Assembly: GCA_023380955.1 (NCBI GenBank)
Contig: JAMCTB010000058.1
Coordinates: 7,974-32,927, forward strand
Origin: Chloroflexota bacterium
GTDB lineage: Bacteria; Chloroflexota; UBA6077
Direction of reading: 5' to 3'
Length of the DNA: 24,954 bases
A program made the translations under genes and the position numbers. Shown piece after piece: positions 14,529 to 23,810 of the stretch. Each line of letters opens with the position of its first letter. Position 1 is the first letter of the stretch. The notes under the pieces are model-generated. The model was given only the letters and a program-made list of their open reading frames with translations, had not been told where the DNA came from and ran no database searches.

Positions 14529-14562
14529 CCTGGGGGCAGGGCCGACCGGCCCTGCCCCCAGG
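14529..14562. repeat. Perfect 15-bp hairpin between binding-protein and permease genes
   Basis: CCTGGGGGCAGGGCC (14529-14543), loop GACC, then the exact complement (14548-14562). No U-run follows. It starts 18 bases after the lipoprotein stop. Such hairpins commonly protect the upstream mRNA from 3' decay and lower downstream expression, as between malE and malF. Confidence 0.85.
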
Positions 14563-14599
14563 CGACATGGTTACTCACGTCGCGGCCCCTGGCCAGCGG

Positions 14600-14631
14600 A
14601 AGGTGGGTCCACTCGAAGGTGGGTCTACTCG
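14600..14631 (+). repeat. Two tandem 16-base repeats upstream of the permease gene
   Basis: AAGGTGGGTCCACTCG at 14600-14615 is followed by AAGGTGGGTCTACTCG at 14616-14631, one base different. They lie just ahead of the dppB-like ribosome site. The function is unknown. Confidence 0.8.
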
Positions 14632-14651
14632 GATGAGGACGGAGCGTGCTG

Positions 14652-15566
14652 ATGCGCTACCTCGCGAGGCGTCTCTTTCACTCGATATTCGTCGTCGTCG
14701 GGGTGATCATGGTCGTGTTCCTCGTGATGCACATGATCGGCGACCCGGCGAGACTGATGCTCCGTCCGGAGGCGACGCAGGAGCAGTACCTGGCCCTGCA
14801 CCGACAACTGGGACTTGATGATCCGCTGTACATCCAATTCGGCAGGTTTCTCTCCGGGCTGATGCGCGGGGACTTCGGTGACTCCCTCTGGCAGCGGGTG
14901 CCCGCCCTGCCACTCGTGCTCCAACGGCTGCCCGCCACGATTTATCTGACGGCGGTCACGGTGACCATGGCCCTTCCCACAGCCGTGGTGCTGGGTGTCT
15001 TGGCGGCCATCAAGCCGCGCGCGGCCCTGGACAGAGTTATCACCGTGCTGTCGCTCGGGGGCGTCTCCACCGCCGATTTTTGGCTCGGCTTGATGCTGAT
15101 ACTCCTATTCGCCGTTCGGTTAGACTGGTTGCCCACCTCGGGGTTTGGTGGCCCGCAGTTCGTGGTTCTGCCCGCTCTCGCCCTGGCCTTCAGGCCGGTG
15201 GGGAGGATCAGCCTGCTGACGCGCAGCACCGTGCTGGACGAGTTGAGCAAAGCCTACGTGACCACCGCGCGGGCCAAGGGGATATCGGAGCGGATAGTGC
15301 TCTTCTATCACACTCTAAAGAACGCGGCCATCCCCATCATCACGCTCGCGGCTGACGAGATGGCCGCGTTGCTTAACGGGGCGGTCGTCATCGAGACCGT
15401 CTTCGCCTGGCCAGGGATCGGTATCCTGCTGATCCAGGCCATCGAGCACCGGGACTTCCCGGTCGTTCAGGCTGCGGTCTTCGTGATCGCCTTGATGGTC
15501 GTGGCGCTCAACTTGATCGTCGATCTGACCTACTCGATCATCGATCCGCGGGTGCGATACTCATGA
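14652..15566 (+). CDS. ABC transporter permease, DppB/OppB type
   Basis: An inner-membrane permease of the peptide/nickel importer family, 304 residues with the ATG at 14652 (a GTG at 14646 is also in frame). The N-terminal helix MRYLARRLFHSIFVVVGVIM with MIGDPARLM, the extracytoplasmic loop LHRQLGLDDPLYIQFGRFL and six transmembrane helices are all typical of DppB. The cytoplasmic EAA loop that docks the ATPase is present: AYVTTARAKGISERIVLFYH, then NAAIPIITL. Its stop overlaps the next permease start (ATGA), so the two are made together. No defect is seen. Confidence 0.93.
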   Translation: MRYLARRLFHSIFVVVGVIMVVFLVMHMIGDPARLMLRPEATQEQYLALHRQLGLDDPLYIQFGRFLSGLMRGDFGDSLWQRVPALPLVLQRLPATIYLTAVTVTMALPTAVVLGVLAAIKPRAALDRVITVLSLGGVSTADFWLGLMLILLFAVRLDWLPTSGFGGPQFVVLPALALAFRPVGRISLLTRSTVLDELSKAYVTTARAKGISERIVLFYHTLKNAAIPIITLAADEMAALLNGAVVIETVFAWPGIGILLIQAIEHRDFPVVQAAVFVIALMVVALNLIVDLTYSIIDPRVRYS

Positions 15567-16477
15567 ACGCAGAATTGACAGCGCCTAATACAAGATCGTC
15601 TGCTACGACCTGGGGCGTTCTAGTTCGCGCCCTGCTGCGAGACCGGATCACGCTGAGCGCCCTCGTCTTTGTCGCGGTCGTAGTGGTTAGCGGAGTGGGG
15701 GCGGGTTTCTTCTCCCCGCACGATCCCTACGCGCAGGATCTCCTCTCGCGCAACGACGGCCCCATGACGCCCTCGGACAACGGCATTTCCCACATCTTGG
15801 GGACCGACGCGCTGGGACGGGATCAGCTGAGTCGGCTCATCTACGGTTCACGCATCACCCTCACGGTGGGCTTCGCCAGTATCCTGGCCTCCGGCATCAT
15901 GGGCACACTGCTGGGGATTCTCGCCGGGTACTATCGGGGATGGGTCGATGACTTGATCATGCGCATCGTGGACGTCCAGATGGGGTTCCCCTCTCTGCTG
16001 CTGGCCCTGGTCATCCTGTACGGGGCGGGCTCGGGGTTTTTCAACGTGGTTCTCGTGCTGGCGGTTACCCGCTGGATGGTCTATGCCCGCGTGACACGTA
16101 GCCTGACGCTGTCGTTGCGGGAGTCCGCTTTCGTTGACGCTGCTAGGGCGATCGGCTGCACCGATCGTCGGATCATCTTCCGACACGTGCTGCCTAATCT
16201 CCTCTCCCCACTCTTGGTGCTTGCCACGATGGAGGTCGCCACCGTCATCCTCACCGAAGCGTCGCTCGATTTCTTAGGGCTGGGCATCCAGCCGCCGGAG
16301 TCGTCCTGGGGGCTGATGCTGGCGCAGGGGCGCCAGTACATCACCACCGCGTGGTGGCTTGTGACCTTCCCGGGACTGGCCATCCTGCTCACCACGCTTT
16401 CGTTCAATCTGCTGGCGACCTGGGTGCGCGCGGTCAGCGACCCGGTGCAGCGCTGGCGCTGGCTGGGCGTTCGATAG
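15563..16477 (+). CDS. ABC transporter permease, DppC/OppC type
   Basis: A 304-residue second permease. It has the N-terminal cytoplasmic segment and first helix (ITLSALVFVAVVVVSGVGAG), the extracytoplasmic FFSPHDPYAQDL ... HILGTDALGRDQLSRLIYGSR block diagnostic of DppC, and six helices. The EAA motif reads ESAFVDAARAIGCTDRRIIF followed by RHVLPNLLSPLLV, and the C-terminal SLDFLGLGIQPPESSWG is also typical. The start ATG overlaps the DppB-type stop. No DppD/DppF-type ATPase gene follows: the next gene is nusA. The importer must therefore borrow an ATPase encoded elsewhere, unless the operon has lost its 3' part. Confidence 0.94.
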   Translation: MNAELTAPNTRSSATTWGVLVRALLRDRITLSALVFVAVVVVSGVGAGFFSPHDPYAQDLLSRNDGPMTPSDNGISHILGTDALGRDQLSRLIYGSRITLTVGFASILASGIMGTLLGILAGYYRGWVDDLIMRIVDVQMGFPSLLLALVILYGAGSGFFNVVLVLAVTRWMVYARVTRSLTLSLRESAFVDAARAIGCTDRRIIFRHVLPNLLSPLLVLATMEVATVILTEASLDFLGLGIQPPESSWGLMLAQGRQYITTAWWLVTFPGLAILLTTLSFNLLATWVRAVSDPVQRWRWLGVR

Positions 16478-16700
16478 TCTAGCGCCTCCTAGCGTGGCCT
16501 CCGGCTCCATCCCCGGAGCTTCCCGAACCCTCTCGGACTCTGCGAAGCCGCAGGCGGTGAAGTGTCACCTGGTCGGCTGAGCTTGCCGGTCGCACTTGTG
16601 GCCTCTCGATCCTGCTGGAGTAGTAGGGGCGTGGCATAAGTGCACACTCAATTCTTTTGCTTGTAATATCTCTGATTGACTGCTGTAGCGCCAAGTGACG
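16478..16700 (+). other. Gap between the importer and the nusA promoter
   Basis: No gene or RNA gene is recognised. A short hairpin CTCCGG/CCGGAG lies near 16500-16520 without a U-run. A locally AT-rich patch at 16645-16680 marks the approach to the nusA promoter. The abrupt end after the second permease, where ATPase genes would be expected, makes this the likely junction between accessory and core DNA. Confidence 0.4.
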
Positions 16701-16730
16701 TTGCGCGAGGGGGCTATCCCCTGGTATAAT
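16701..16730 (+). promoter_or_regulatory. Extended -10 promoter of the nusA operon
   Basis: A consensus TATAAT at 16725-16730 preceded by TGG (extended -10), with TTGCGC at 16701-16706 as a -35 box at 18-base spacing. Transcription should start near 16737, leaving a leader of about 105 bases before nusA. No other good promoter was seen before ribF. Confidence 0.8.
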
Positions 16731-16736
16731 CCAAAT

Positions 16737-16785
16737 GCAACAGTTCCGAGTTGAAGTGGTGGGCACGCCCCCACTTTTTTGTTGC
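16737..16785 (+). terminator. Terminator-like hairpin in the nusA leader (putative attenuator)
   Basis: AAGTGG (16754-16759) pairs with CCACTT (16771-16776), extended inside by GGG/CCC around loop CACG with a bulged U, and the T-run ends at 16780. An outer GCAACA/TGTTGC pair (16737-16742 with 16780-16785) encloses it. It lies right after the promoter and before nusA, so full-length transcripts must read through it. Confidence 0.75.
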
Positions 16786-16843
16786 AGCCTTGCGATGACG
16801 TGCGGAGGTTACGGGGCGTGGGCTTCAAGCAGGAGGAATTGGG

Positions 16844-17926
16844 ATGAAGAGTGATTTTGTGACAGCGATAAGCCAGCTCTGCAGCGAGAAGGGCGTCACC
16901 CGCGAAGCGGTGATGCACGCCATCGAAGCGGCTTTGGTGTCTGCCTACAAGAAGAACTTCGCTCCCACCGGCCAGAACGTCTCAGCGAAGATCGACCCAG
17001 CCACCGGCGCCGTTCGCATCTTTGCCGACAAGCTGGTGGTGGAGAAGGACGGCGAAGCTGGCGCCGATAAGATCTCCCTGGACGTGGCGAAGCAGATTCG
17101 CCCCGACGTCGAGGTGGGTGAGTACCTGGCCGTGGAGACCACTCCTCCCAACTTCGGTCGCATCGCCGCTCAGACGGCAAAGCAGGTGATTCTGCAGCGG
17201 CTTCGGGATGAAGAGCGGCGAATGGTCTTCGATGAGTACCACGAGCGCGAGGGCGAGCTGCTGCACGGAGTGGTGCAGCGGATCGAAAGCCGCACCGTTT
17301 ACATCGACCTGGGCAAGGCCGAGGGCGTCATGGCGCCCAGCGACCAGGTGCCCACCGAGAGGTACTACCCCGGCCAGCGGCTCAGGGTATACCTGGTGGA
17401 AGTTCACGACACCCATAAGGGGCCGCAGATCATCGTTTCTCGCAACCACAAGATGATGTTGCGTCGATTGTTCGAGCAGGAGGTTCCCGAGATCTTCAAC
17501 GGAACCGTGGAGTTGAAGGCCATCGCCCGAGAGGCGGGAGCTCGCTCCAAGGTAGCCGTTGCGGCTCGGCAGGAGGGCATCGATCCCGTGGGGTCTTGTG
17601 TGGGGATGCGCGGTGTGCGCATCCAGAACATCGTGAACGAGCTGGGCGGCGAGAAGATCGACGTGGTGCAGTGGAGCCCCGATTCGGCGAACTTCGTGGC
17701 CAACGCGCTGAGCCCCGCGCAGGTGATCAGCGTGGACATCAGCGAGGACGACAAGACCGCCACTGTCATGGTCCCCGAGAGACAGCTGTCACTGGCCATC
17801 GGCAAGGAAGGCCAGAATGCCCGGTTGGCGGCCAAGCTGACCGGCTGGCGAATAGACATCAAGGCAGCGGGCAGCGAGCCAGTGGGACCGCCCGCGAGCG
17901 AGCCGGCTCGAGAGCCTGCTCAGTAG
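16844..17926 (+). CDS. nusA: Transcription termination/antitermination factor NusA
   Basis: A 360-residue RNA-polymerase-binding factor controlling pausing, termination and antitermination. It has the N-terminal RNAP-binding domain (1-125), an S1 domain at about 135-200 ([21 protein letters not shown] ...), KH1 at about 225-280 ([20 protein letters not shown]) and KH2 at about 300-350 ([20 protein letters not shown]). It ends soon after KH2 with a Pro/Ala/Glu tail and lacks the acidic C-terminal repeats of E. coli NusA, as in most non-proteobacteria. The ATG follows AGGAGG. The rimP gene, usually directly upstream, is absent. The leader hairpin suggests autoregulation through termination. Confidence 0.97.
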   Translation: MKSDFVTAISQLCSEKGVTREAVMHAIEAALVSAYKKNFAPTGQNVSAKIDPATGAVRIFADKLVVEKDGEAGADKISLDVAKQIRPDVEVGEYLAVETTPPNFGRIAAQTAKQVILQRLRDEERRMVFDEYHEREGELLHGVVQRIESRTVYIDLGKAEGVMAPSDQVPTERYYPGQRLRVYLVEVHDTHKGPQIIVSRNHKMMLRRLFEQEVPEIFNGTVELKAIAREAGARSKVAVAARQEGIDPVGSCVGMRGVRIQNIVNELGGEKIDVVQWSPDSANFVANALSPAQVISVDISEDDKTATVMVPERQLSLAIGKEGQNARLAAKLTGWRIDIKAAGSEPVGPPASEPAREPAQ

Positions 17927-17941
17927 GCGAGGTCAGTCCCT

Positions 17942-18262
17942 TTGCGACAGAAGCACATTCCCCAGCGCAGTTGCGTTGGCTGCGGCCAGGTGCAGGCGAA
18001 GAGACAGATGGTGCGGGTCGTCCGGACGGCCACCGGCCAGGTCGAGGTGGACCTGACCGGAAAGAAATCCGGCCGGGGCGCCTACCTGTGCAAGAACGCC
18101 GAGTGCTGGGAGAAGGCGCTGCAGAAATCCTCGCTGAGCCGCGCCTTGAAAACCGAGATCAGTCCTGAGGACAGGGACGATCTCTTGAAACACGGCCGGC
18201 TTTTCGGCCGAGAGTCCACAACTCAGTCTGCTCCTGAAGCCGAAGGCGAGGCGGGCAGTTGA
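17942..18262 (+). CDS. ylxR: YlxR-family (DUF448) nucleic-acid-binding protein
   Basis: A 106-residue protein of the small RNA-binding family found between nusA and infB in many bacteria. Signatures are IPQRSCVGCGQVQAKRQMVR at the N-terminus and GKKSGRGAYLC at about 40-50, followed by a further Cys (NAECWEKAL). The C-terminal tail (from about residue 85) is Ser/Glu-rich and likely disordered. The TTG at 17942 is the natural start: it precedes the conserved RSCVGC motif by 8 residues, with a GAGGT eight bases upstream. It lies 15 bases after nusA. The ylxQ/L7Ae-like gene often found next is missing. Its cellular role is poorly defined; regulatory RNA or DNA binding has been reported for relatives. 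Confidence 0.92.
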   Translation: MRQKHIPQRSCVGCGQVQAKRQMVRVVRTATGQVEVDLTGKKSGRGAYLCKNAECWEKALQKSSLSRALKTEISPEDRDDLLKHGRLFGRESTTQSAPEAEGEAGS

Positions 18263-18281
18263 GCGAAAGGGGGAGCAGTCA

Positions 18282-20180
<1,899 letters not shown>

Positions 20181-20263
20181 GGCCGGATGCCGGACCGGCC
20201 GCGGCCATTGGCATTCTGGGTGTGGCGGCTGTCAGCCTGAGCGAGGCGAGGGATCGTTCTGCT

Positions 20264-20291
20264 GTAGAGACGCGACATGTCGCGTCTCTAC
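20264..20291. repeat. Perfect 28-base palindrome (dispersed-repeat type)
   Basis: GTAGAGACGCGACA at 20264-20277 is followed immediately by its exact reverse complement at 20278-20291. It lies in the 144-base gap between infB and rbfA. Palindromes of this 'GTAGAGACGCG...' form are, from memory, multi-copy intergenic elements in Chloroflexota and cyanobacteria. It is not followed by a U-run. Confidence 0.8.
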
Positions 20292-20324
20292 GCCAACCCT
20301 CGGCTTGGCAGGGAGTGGTGAGAG

Positions 20325-20678
20325 ATGGCCAACAGGCGGATCGAGAGGGTCAACGAGCAGATCAAAGAGGAGGTCGCTGCGCTCCTCCAGCGGGAGATGC
20401 ACGATCCCCGACTGCGAGGGATGATCAGCATCACCGGCGTGGATACCAGCGCCGATCTTCGCAATGCCACGGTGCGGGTCAGCATTATGGGCAGCGAAGA
20501 GGAGGTGCAGCAGGCCATGACCGCCCTCCAGCACGCCGCGGGCTTCCTCCGGCGCGAGATTGCGAGCCGCCTCAGGCTGAGGCATATGCCACAGCTGACC
20601 TTCAGACTCGATACCTCTATCGAGCGGGGGGCGCGCGTGCTGGAGATTCTTCGCGAGATCCATGAGGAAGAGGGGTAG
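20325..20678 (+). CDS. rbfA: Ribosome-binding factor A
   Basis: A 117-residue KH-type protein needed for maturation of the 30S subunit 16S rRNA 5' end. The family pattern is complete: RRIERVNEQIKEEVAALLQR at the N-terminus, DPRLRGMISITGVDTSADL, the strand-helix segment ATVRVSIMGSEEEVQQAMTA followed by LQHAAGFLRREIASRL, and LRHMPQLTFRLDTSIERG near the end. Length is normal. The ATG at 20325 is preceded by GGGAG. It lies between infB and nrnA in the standard order, six bases before nrnA. Confidence 0.97.
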   Translation: MANRRIERVNEQIKEEVAALLQREMHDPRLRGMISITGVDTSADLRNATVRVSIMGSEEEVQQAMTALQHAAGFLRREIASRLRLRHMPQLTFRLDTSIERGARVLEILREIHEEEG

Positions 20679-20684
20679 AGCTGG

Positions 20685-21734
20685 GTGGAATCTGCATACA
20701 GGCCGGTGCTGCTTCCGCTGGTGAAAAGCGGCAAGAGGATCGTGGTCACCTGCCACGTGGATCCCGATGGGGATGCGCTGGCCGGCCTGCTGGCCCTTAC
20801 CCATTCCCTAAGGCTAGCCAGGGGGCAGGTTCGGGCCATCAGCCCCGGGCCGGTCCCCTCGAGCTACCAGTTCCTGCCCGGTTGGGAATCGATAGAGGTC
20901 TACTCACCCGAGCGAATGGAGACGCCCGAGGGGCAGGCGACGAAGGAGGCCCTTCTGGCCGCCGATGCCATCGTGTGCCTGGATGCCAGCGACCCCACCC
21001 GTCTCGGGGCTCTGTACAGCCAGAACCGCAGCAAGTTCGAGGCGGTCCCGGTCATCAACATAGACCACCACCCCAGCAACAGCTTTTTCGGGCAGGTGAA
21101 CCTGGTGGAAACCGCCTCCCCGGCGGTCTGCCAGCAGCTGACCGAACTGATGGAGCGGGAGGATCTGCCGATCCCCGAGGACGTAGCCACCTGCCTGCTG
21201 GTCGGGATGGTCACGGATACCCTGGGTTTCCGTACCTCCGCCACCTCCGCTCACACCCTGCGGGTTGCCGCGACCCTTATGGAGAGGGGTGCCTCCCTCT
21301 CAACGATCGCCGAGCGAATCTTCAACAGCCGATCGCCCCGGGCCGTGAGCCTTTGGGGGCGGGTTCTGAGCCGGACTCGCGTGGAGGACGGGTTGGTGTG
21401 GGCCGACATCACCAGTGAGATGCTGGCGGAGTGCGACGCCACTCTGGAGGATGCCGATAGGCTGGTGGATTTCATCGCCGGTGTGCGCCAGGCGAGCGCG
21501 GCCTTTCTCTTCAGCGAGCAGGACGGCAAGGTTCGGGTTAGTATGAGGAGCTCGGGAGATCTGGACGCAGCTGCCTTGGCCAAGGACTTCGGTGGTGGTG
21601 GGCACGTTCGGGCCGCTGGGTGCACCCTGGCGGGGTCTATGAGTCAGGTCCAGGCCCTGCTGTTGGGTGAGGCACGAAGACGGCTTGGGATGGTGATGGC
21701 CGGGGGTGATCGGCACAAGAAGAACGGCGCCTGA
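20685..21734 (+). CDS. nrnA: DHH-family phosphoesterase NrnA (nanoRNase / pAp or c-di-nucleotide phosphatase)
   Basis: A 349-residue DHH/DHHA1 phosphoesterase that degrades short oligoribonucleotides and, in relatives, pAp or linear pApA/pGpG dinucleotides. Metal-binding motifs are VTCHVDPDGDALAG (H24, D28, D30), CLDASD at 98-103, and the name-giving DHH at 127-129 in INIDHHPSNSFFG. The C-terminal DHHA1 substrate site GGGGHVRAAG is near 313-322. The GTG at 20685 fits the family N-terminus. The stop lies inside truB: the two genes overlap by 29 bases, indicating coupled translation. In a genome with a diguanylate cyclase a few genes away it may also finish c-di-GMP breakdown; that is an inference. 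Confidence 0.94.
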   Translation: MESAYRPVLLPLVKSGKRIVVTCHVDPDGDALAGLLALTHSLRLARGQVRAISPGPVPSSYQFLPGWESIEVYSPERMETPEGQATKEALLAADAIVCLDASDPTRLGALYSQNRSKFEAVPVINIDHHPSNSFFGQVNLVETASPAVCQQLTELMEREDLPIPEDVATCLLVGMVTDTLGFRTSATSAHTLRVAATLMERGASLSTIAERIFNSRSPRAVSLWGRVLSRTRVEDGLVWADITSEMLAECDATLEDADRLVDFIAGVRQASAAFLFSEQDGKVRVSMRSSGDLDAAALAKDFGGGGHVRAAGCTLAGSMSQVQALLLGEARRRLGMVMAGGDRHKKNGA

Positions 21735-22614
21735 GGGGTTCCTGAATATCTCCAAACCCTACGGGTGGACCTCCCACGATGTGGTCCAGGTAGTCCGGCG
21801 TCTGACCGGGGTCCGAAGGGTTGGACACGGGGGAACTCTGGACCCCGCCGCTACGGGGGTGCTGTTGGTGGCTATTGGCCGGGCTACCCGATTGGTGGAT
21901 TACCTGGTGGGCCAGGACAAGTGCTACTGTGGCGACGTAGTGCTGGGCGCAGCTACCGATACCGACGATGCCGAGGGCAGGGTGTTGTACGCCAGGGATC
22001 CCTCGGCTATCACTCCGGATCGAGCGGTGGCGGCGCTATCGGGCTTTCTTGGCGAGATCGATCAGATACCCCCCCAGTTCTCAGCCATCAAGCTTCAAGG
22101 CAGGAAGGCCTACGAGATAGCGCGCAAGGGCGGCACGGCGCAGCTGGCCCCGAGGCGGGTGACCATCAAGGGATTGTCGATGATAGGTTGGGAGCCTCCA
22201 ACCTTGAGCTTGCTGGTCTACTGCTCCAAAGGTACCTACATCCGGAGCCTCGCTCGGGACCTTGGGGAGAGCCTGGGTGTGGGCGCCCACCTTGGAGCCC
22301 TCGTTCGGATTGCGAGCGGTCCCTTCACCTGCGAGGAGGCGACGGGGATCGAGGATCTCAGGCTGGCGGCCGAGTTTGGCTATCTGGATACACTGATCTT
22401 GCCGCCGGACATCGCGGTGGCGCACCTGCCGGCGATCATCGTATCCCCAGCGCACGCCCTGGACATGCGGGGAGGCCGTCGGTGGCCGGCGCGACGCCCC
22501 TCACCGAAGCCGGGCCCTGTGCGGGTTTACTCGGAGGAAGGAAGCTTTCTCGGCCTGGCGGAGCTGCAAGAGGGCGGCTGGCAGCCCAGACTGGTCTTGT
22601 CGGAGGAAGAGTGA
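21706..22614 (+). CDS. truB: tRNA pseudouridine-55 synthase TruB
   Basis: A 302-residue enzyme converting U55 of the T-loop in tRNA to pseudouridine. The N-terminal GFLNISKPYGWTSHDVV and the catalytic HGGTLDPAATGVL with Asp46 are diagnostic. Later QIPPQFSAIKLQGRKAYEIAR and YCSKGTYIRSLARDLG also match, and a short C-terminal PUA-like part is present (about 240-300). The GTG at 21706, inside nrnA, is used as start. The last four bases overlap the ribF start (GTGA). Nothing appears to be missing. Confidence 0.96.
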   Translation: MIGTRRTAPEGFLNISKPYGWTSHDVVQVVRRLTGVRRVGHGGTLDPAATGVLLVAIGRATRLVDYLVGQDKCYCGDVVLGAATDTDDAEGRVLYARDPSAITPDRAVAALSGFLGEIDQIPPQFSAIKLQGRKAYEIARKGGTAQLAPRRVTIKGLSMIGWEPPTLSLLVYCSKGTYIRSLARDLGESLGVGAHLGALVRIASGPFTCEEATGIEDLRLAAEFGYLDTLILPPDIAVAHLPAIIVSPAHALDMRGGRRWPARRPSPKPGPVRVYSEEGSFLGLAELQEGGWQPRLVLSEEE

Positions 22615-23531
22615 CACGGGAAACCAAGGGCAGCCCGCCGGAGGCCGTGATCACCATAGGGGTGTTCGACGGGGTTCACCTGGGACACCAGGCGCTGATC
22701 AGGAAAGTAGTGGAGCGCGCGGAGCAGCGGGGGATGGTGAGCGGCTGTGTGACCTTCTCCCCTCATCCCGAGGATGTGCTGCGGCCCGAGAGCGATATCG
22801 CCCATTTGGCAGCGGTGGAAGACCGGCTCGCCACTATCGAGGCGATGGGCGTCTCGCAGGTGGTGGTCATAGAGTTCACCCCCGCCCTGTCCCAGCTGTT
22901 GCCCGAGGGGTTCCTTGGGCTGCTCGAACAGCGCTTCCAATTGAGGGAGCTGTGGGTCGGGACCGACTTCGCCCTCGGCCGAGGGCGAAGCGGGACGCCG
23001 GAGCGACTCGCAGCTATCGGCCTGGAGAAGGGCTTCGAGGTTCGGGAATTTCCCCCTGTGGAAGTGGGCGGGCAGGTGGCCAGTAGCAGCCGCATCCGCC
23101 GGTTGCTGGCCGAGGGACAGGTGGAAGATGCGGCGCTGCTGCTCGGCAGGCGCTACAGGCTGCGGGGCCAGGTGGTCCCCGGCGATGGACGGGGCAGGAC
23201 CCTTGGCTTCGCCACCGCCAATCTGGCGGCGGGGGAGCGGATGTGCATTCCGGGAAACGGAGTGTACGCCGTGTGGGGCCGGGTTGAGGGGGAGGAGCCT
23301 CGGCTGGGGGTTGCCAACATCGGGGTGCGGCCCACCTTCGAGGGGGAGGGACGCCAGATCGAGATCCACCTGTTGGACTACGAGGGCGACCTGTACCACA
23401 GTCGGTTGGCCGTCGACTTCGTCACCCGTTTGAGGGGCGAGCAGCGCTTCGACTCGGTCGAGGCCCTGGTGGAGCAGATAGGGCGAGACGTGGCCCGGGC
23501 CCGGGTGCTGCTGGCCGCGGACCGGCCATGA
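22611..23531 (+). CDS. ribF: Bifunctional riboflavin kinase / FAD synthetase
   Basis: A 306-residue enzyme making FMN and FAD from riboflavin and ATP. The N-terminal adenylyltransferase domain carries ITIGVFDGVHLGHQALI (14-30), VTFSPHPEDVL and a loop near GTDFALGRGRSGTP. The C-terminal kinase domain (from about 180) carries RLRGQVVPGDGRGRTLGFAT, where most family members have GFPTAN and this one has GFATAN; GVYAVWG, VANIGVRPTFEG and EIHLLDYEGDLY follow. A GTG at 22611 overlapping the truB stop gives the usual length. The same frame is open far upstream through truB, but that part is not ribF. It closes the operon; an inverted repeat follows. Confidence 0.95.
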   Translation: MTRETKGSPPEAVITIGVFDGVHLGHQALIRKVVERAEQRGMVSGCVTFSPHPEDVLRPESDIAHLAAVEDRLATIEAMGVSQVVVIEFTPALSQLLPEGFLGLLEQRFQLRELWVGTDFALGRGRSGTPERLAAIGLEKGFEVREFPPVEVGGQVASSSRIRRLLAEGQVEDAALLLGRRYRLRGQVVPGDGRGRTLGFATANLAAGERMCIPGNGVYAVWGRVEGEEPRLGVANIGVRPTFEGEGRQIEIHLLDYEGDLYHSRLAVDFVTRLRGEQRFDSVEALVEQIGRDVARARVLLAADRP

Positions 23532-23599
23532 GTAGTAACGACTTGGGCCGTTCGTTTCTCGTCGTAGGAAGGGGCGCGAACGACTAAAGTCGTTACTAC
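23532..23599. repeat. Inverted-repeat element after ribF (dispersed REP/MITE-like)
   Basis: Two 23-base arms, 23532-23554 starting GTAGTAACGACTT and 23577-23599 ending AAGTCGTTACTAC, pair with three mismatches around a 22-base loop. The element begins directly after the ribF stop. No U-run follows. From memory, 'GTAGTAACGACTTTAG' palindromes are multi-copy elements in several phyla with large intergenic repeat families. Confidence 0.75.
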
Positions 23600-23717
23600 G
23601 AGATGATGGGGCTCGTGCCCTCCACGGGTAGGGGGCGGTTCGGACTCCTGCCTTGGTTTTGGCTTGGCTCTAGGGTTCCGCGGCCTGGGACTGTCCGGCT
23701 GTACTGCCCCAAGACCG

Positions 23718-23746
23718 TTGCCGTTGTTGACATCCTATGTTAGGAT
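23718..23746 (+). promoter_or_regulatory. Probable parA promoter with palindromic operator
   Basis: A possible -35 box TTGCCG (23718-23723), 17 bases, then TAGGAT (23741-23746). A perfect inverted repeat ATCCTA-TGT-TAGGAT at 23732-23746 covers the -10 side, and a TTGACA at 23727-23732 overlaps its left edge but lacks a matching -10 box. The leader to parA is about 58 bases. The box assignment is uncertain; the palindrome is clear. Confidence 0.5.
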
Positions 23747-23810
23747 TATGACCGCCTCGCGTTGATCTTCGCCTGCATGTTCCTAAAGAGGTGGTCCTAA
23801 GAGAGGGCCA

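Noticed and set aside
14529..14562. Hairpin considered as a transcription terminator
   Set aside because: No U-run follows and the permease genes downstream are intact and co-directional. A stability element fits better.
16478..16700. Possible tRNA or small RNA gene before nusA
   Set aside because: No cloverleaf, T-loop (TTCGAAT-like) or CCA context could be found; only a short GC hairpin is present.
16676..16704. TTGACT as an alternative -35 box upstream of nusA
   Set aside because: At 17-base spacing the -10 position reads ACGTTG, and it is 43 bases from the TATAAT, too far to pair with it.
21765..22610. A long N-terminal extension of ribF
   Set aside because: The frame is open by chance through truB. 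The translation there is Gly/Arg-rich without pattern, and a GTG at the truB stop gives the normal RibF length.
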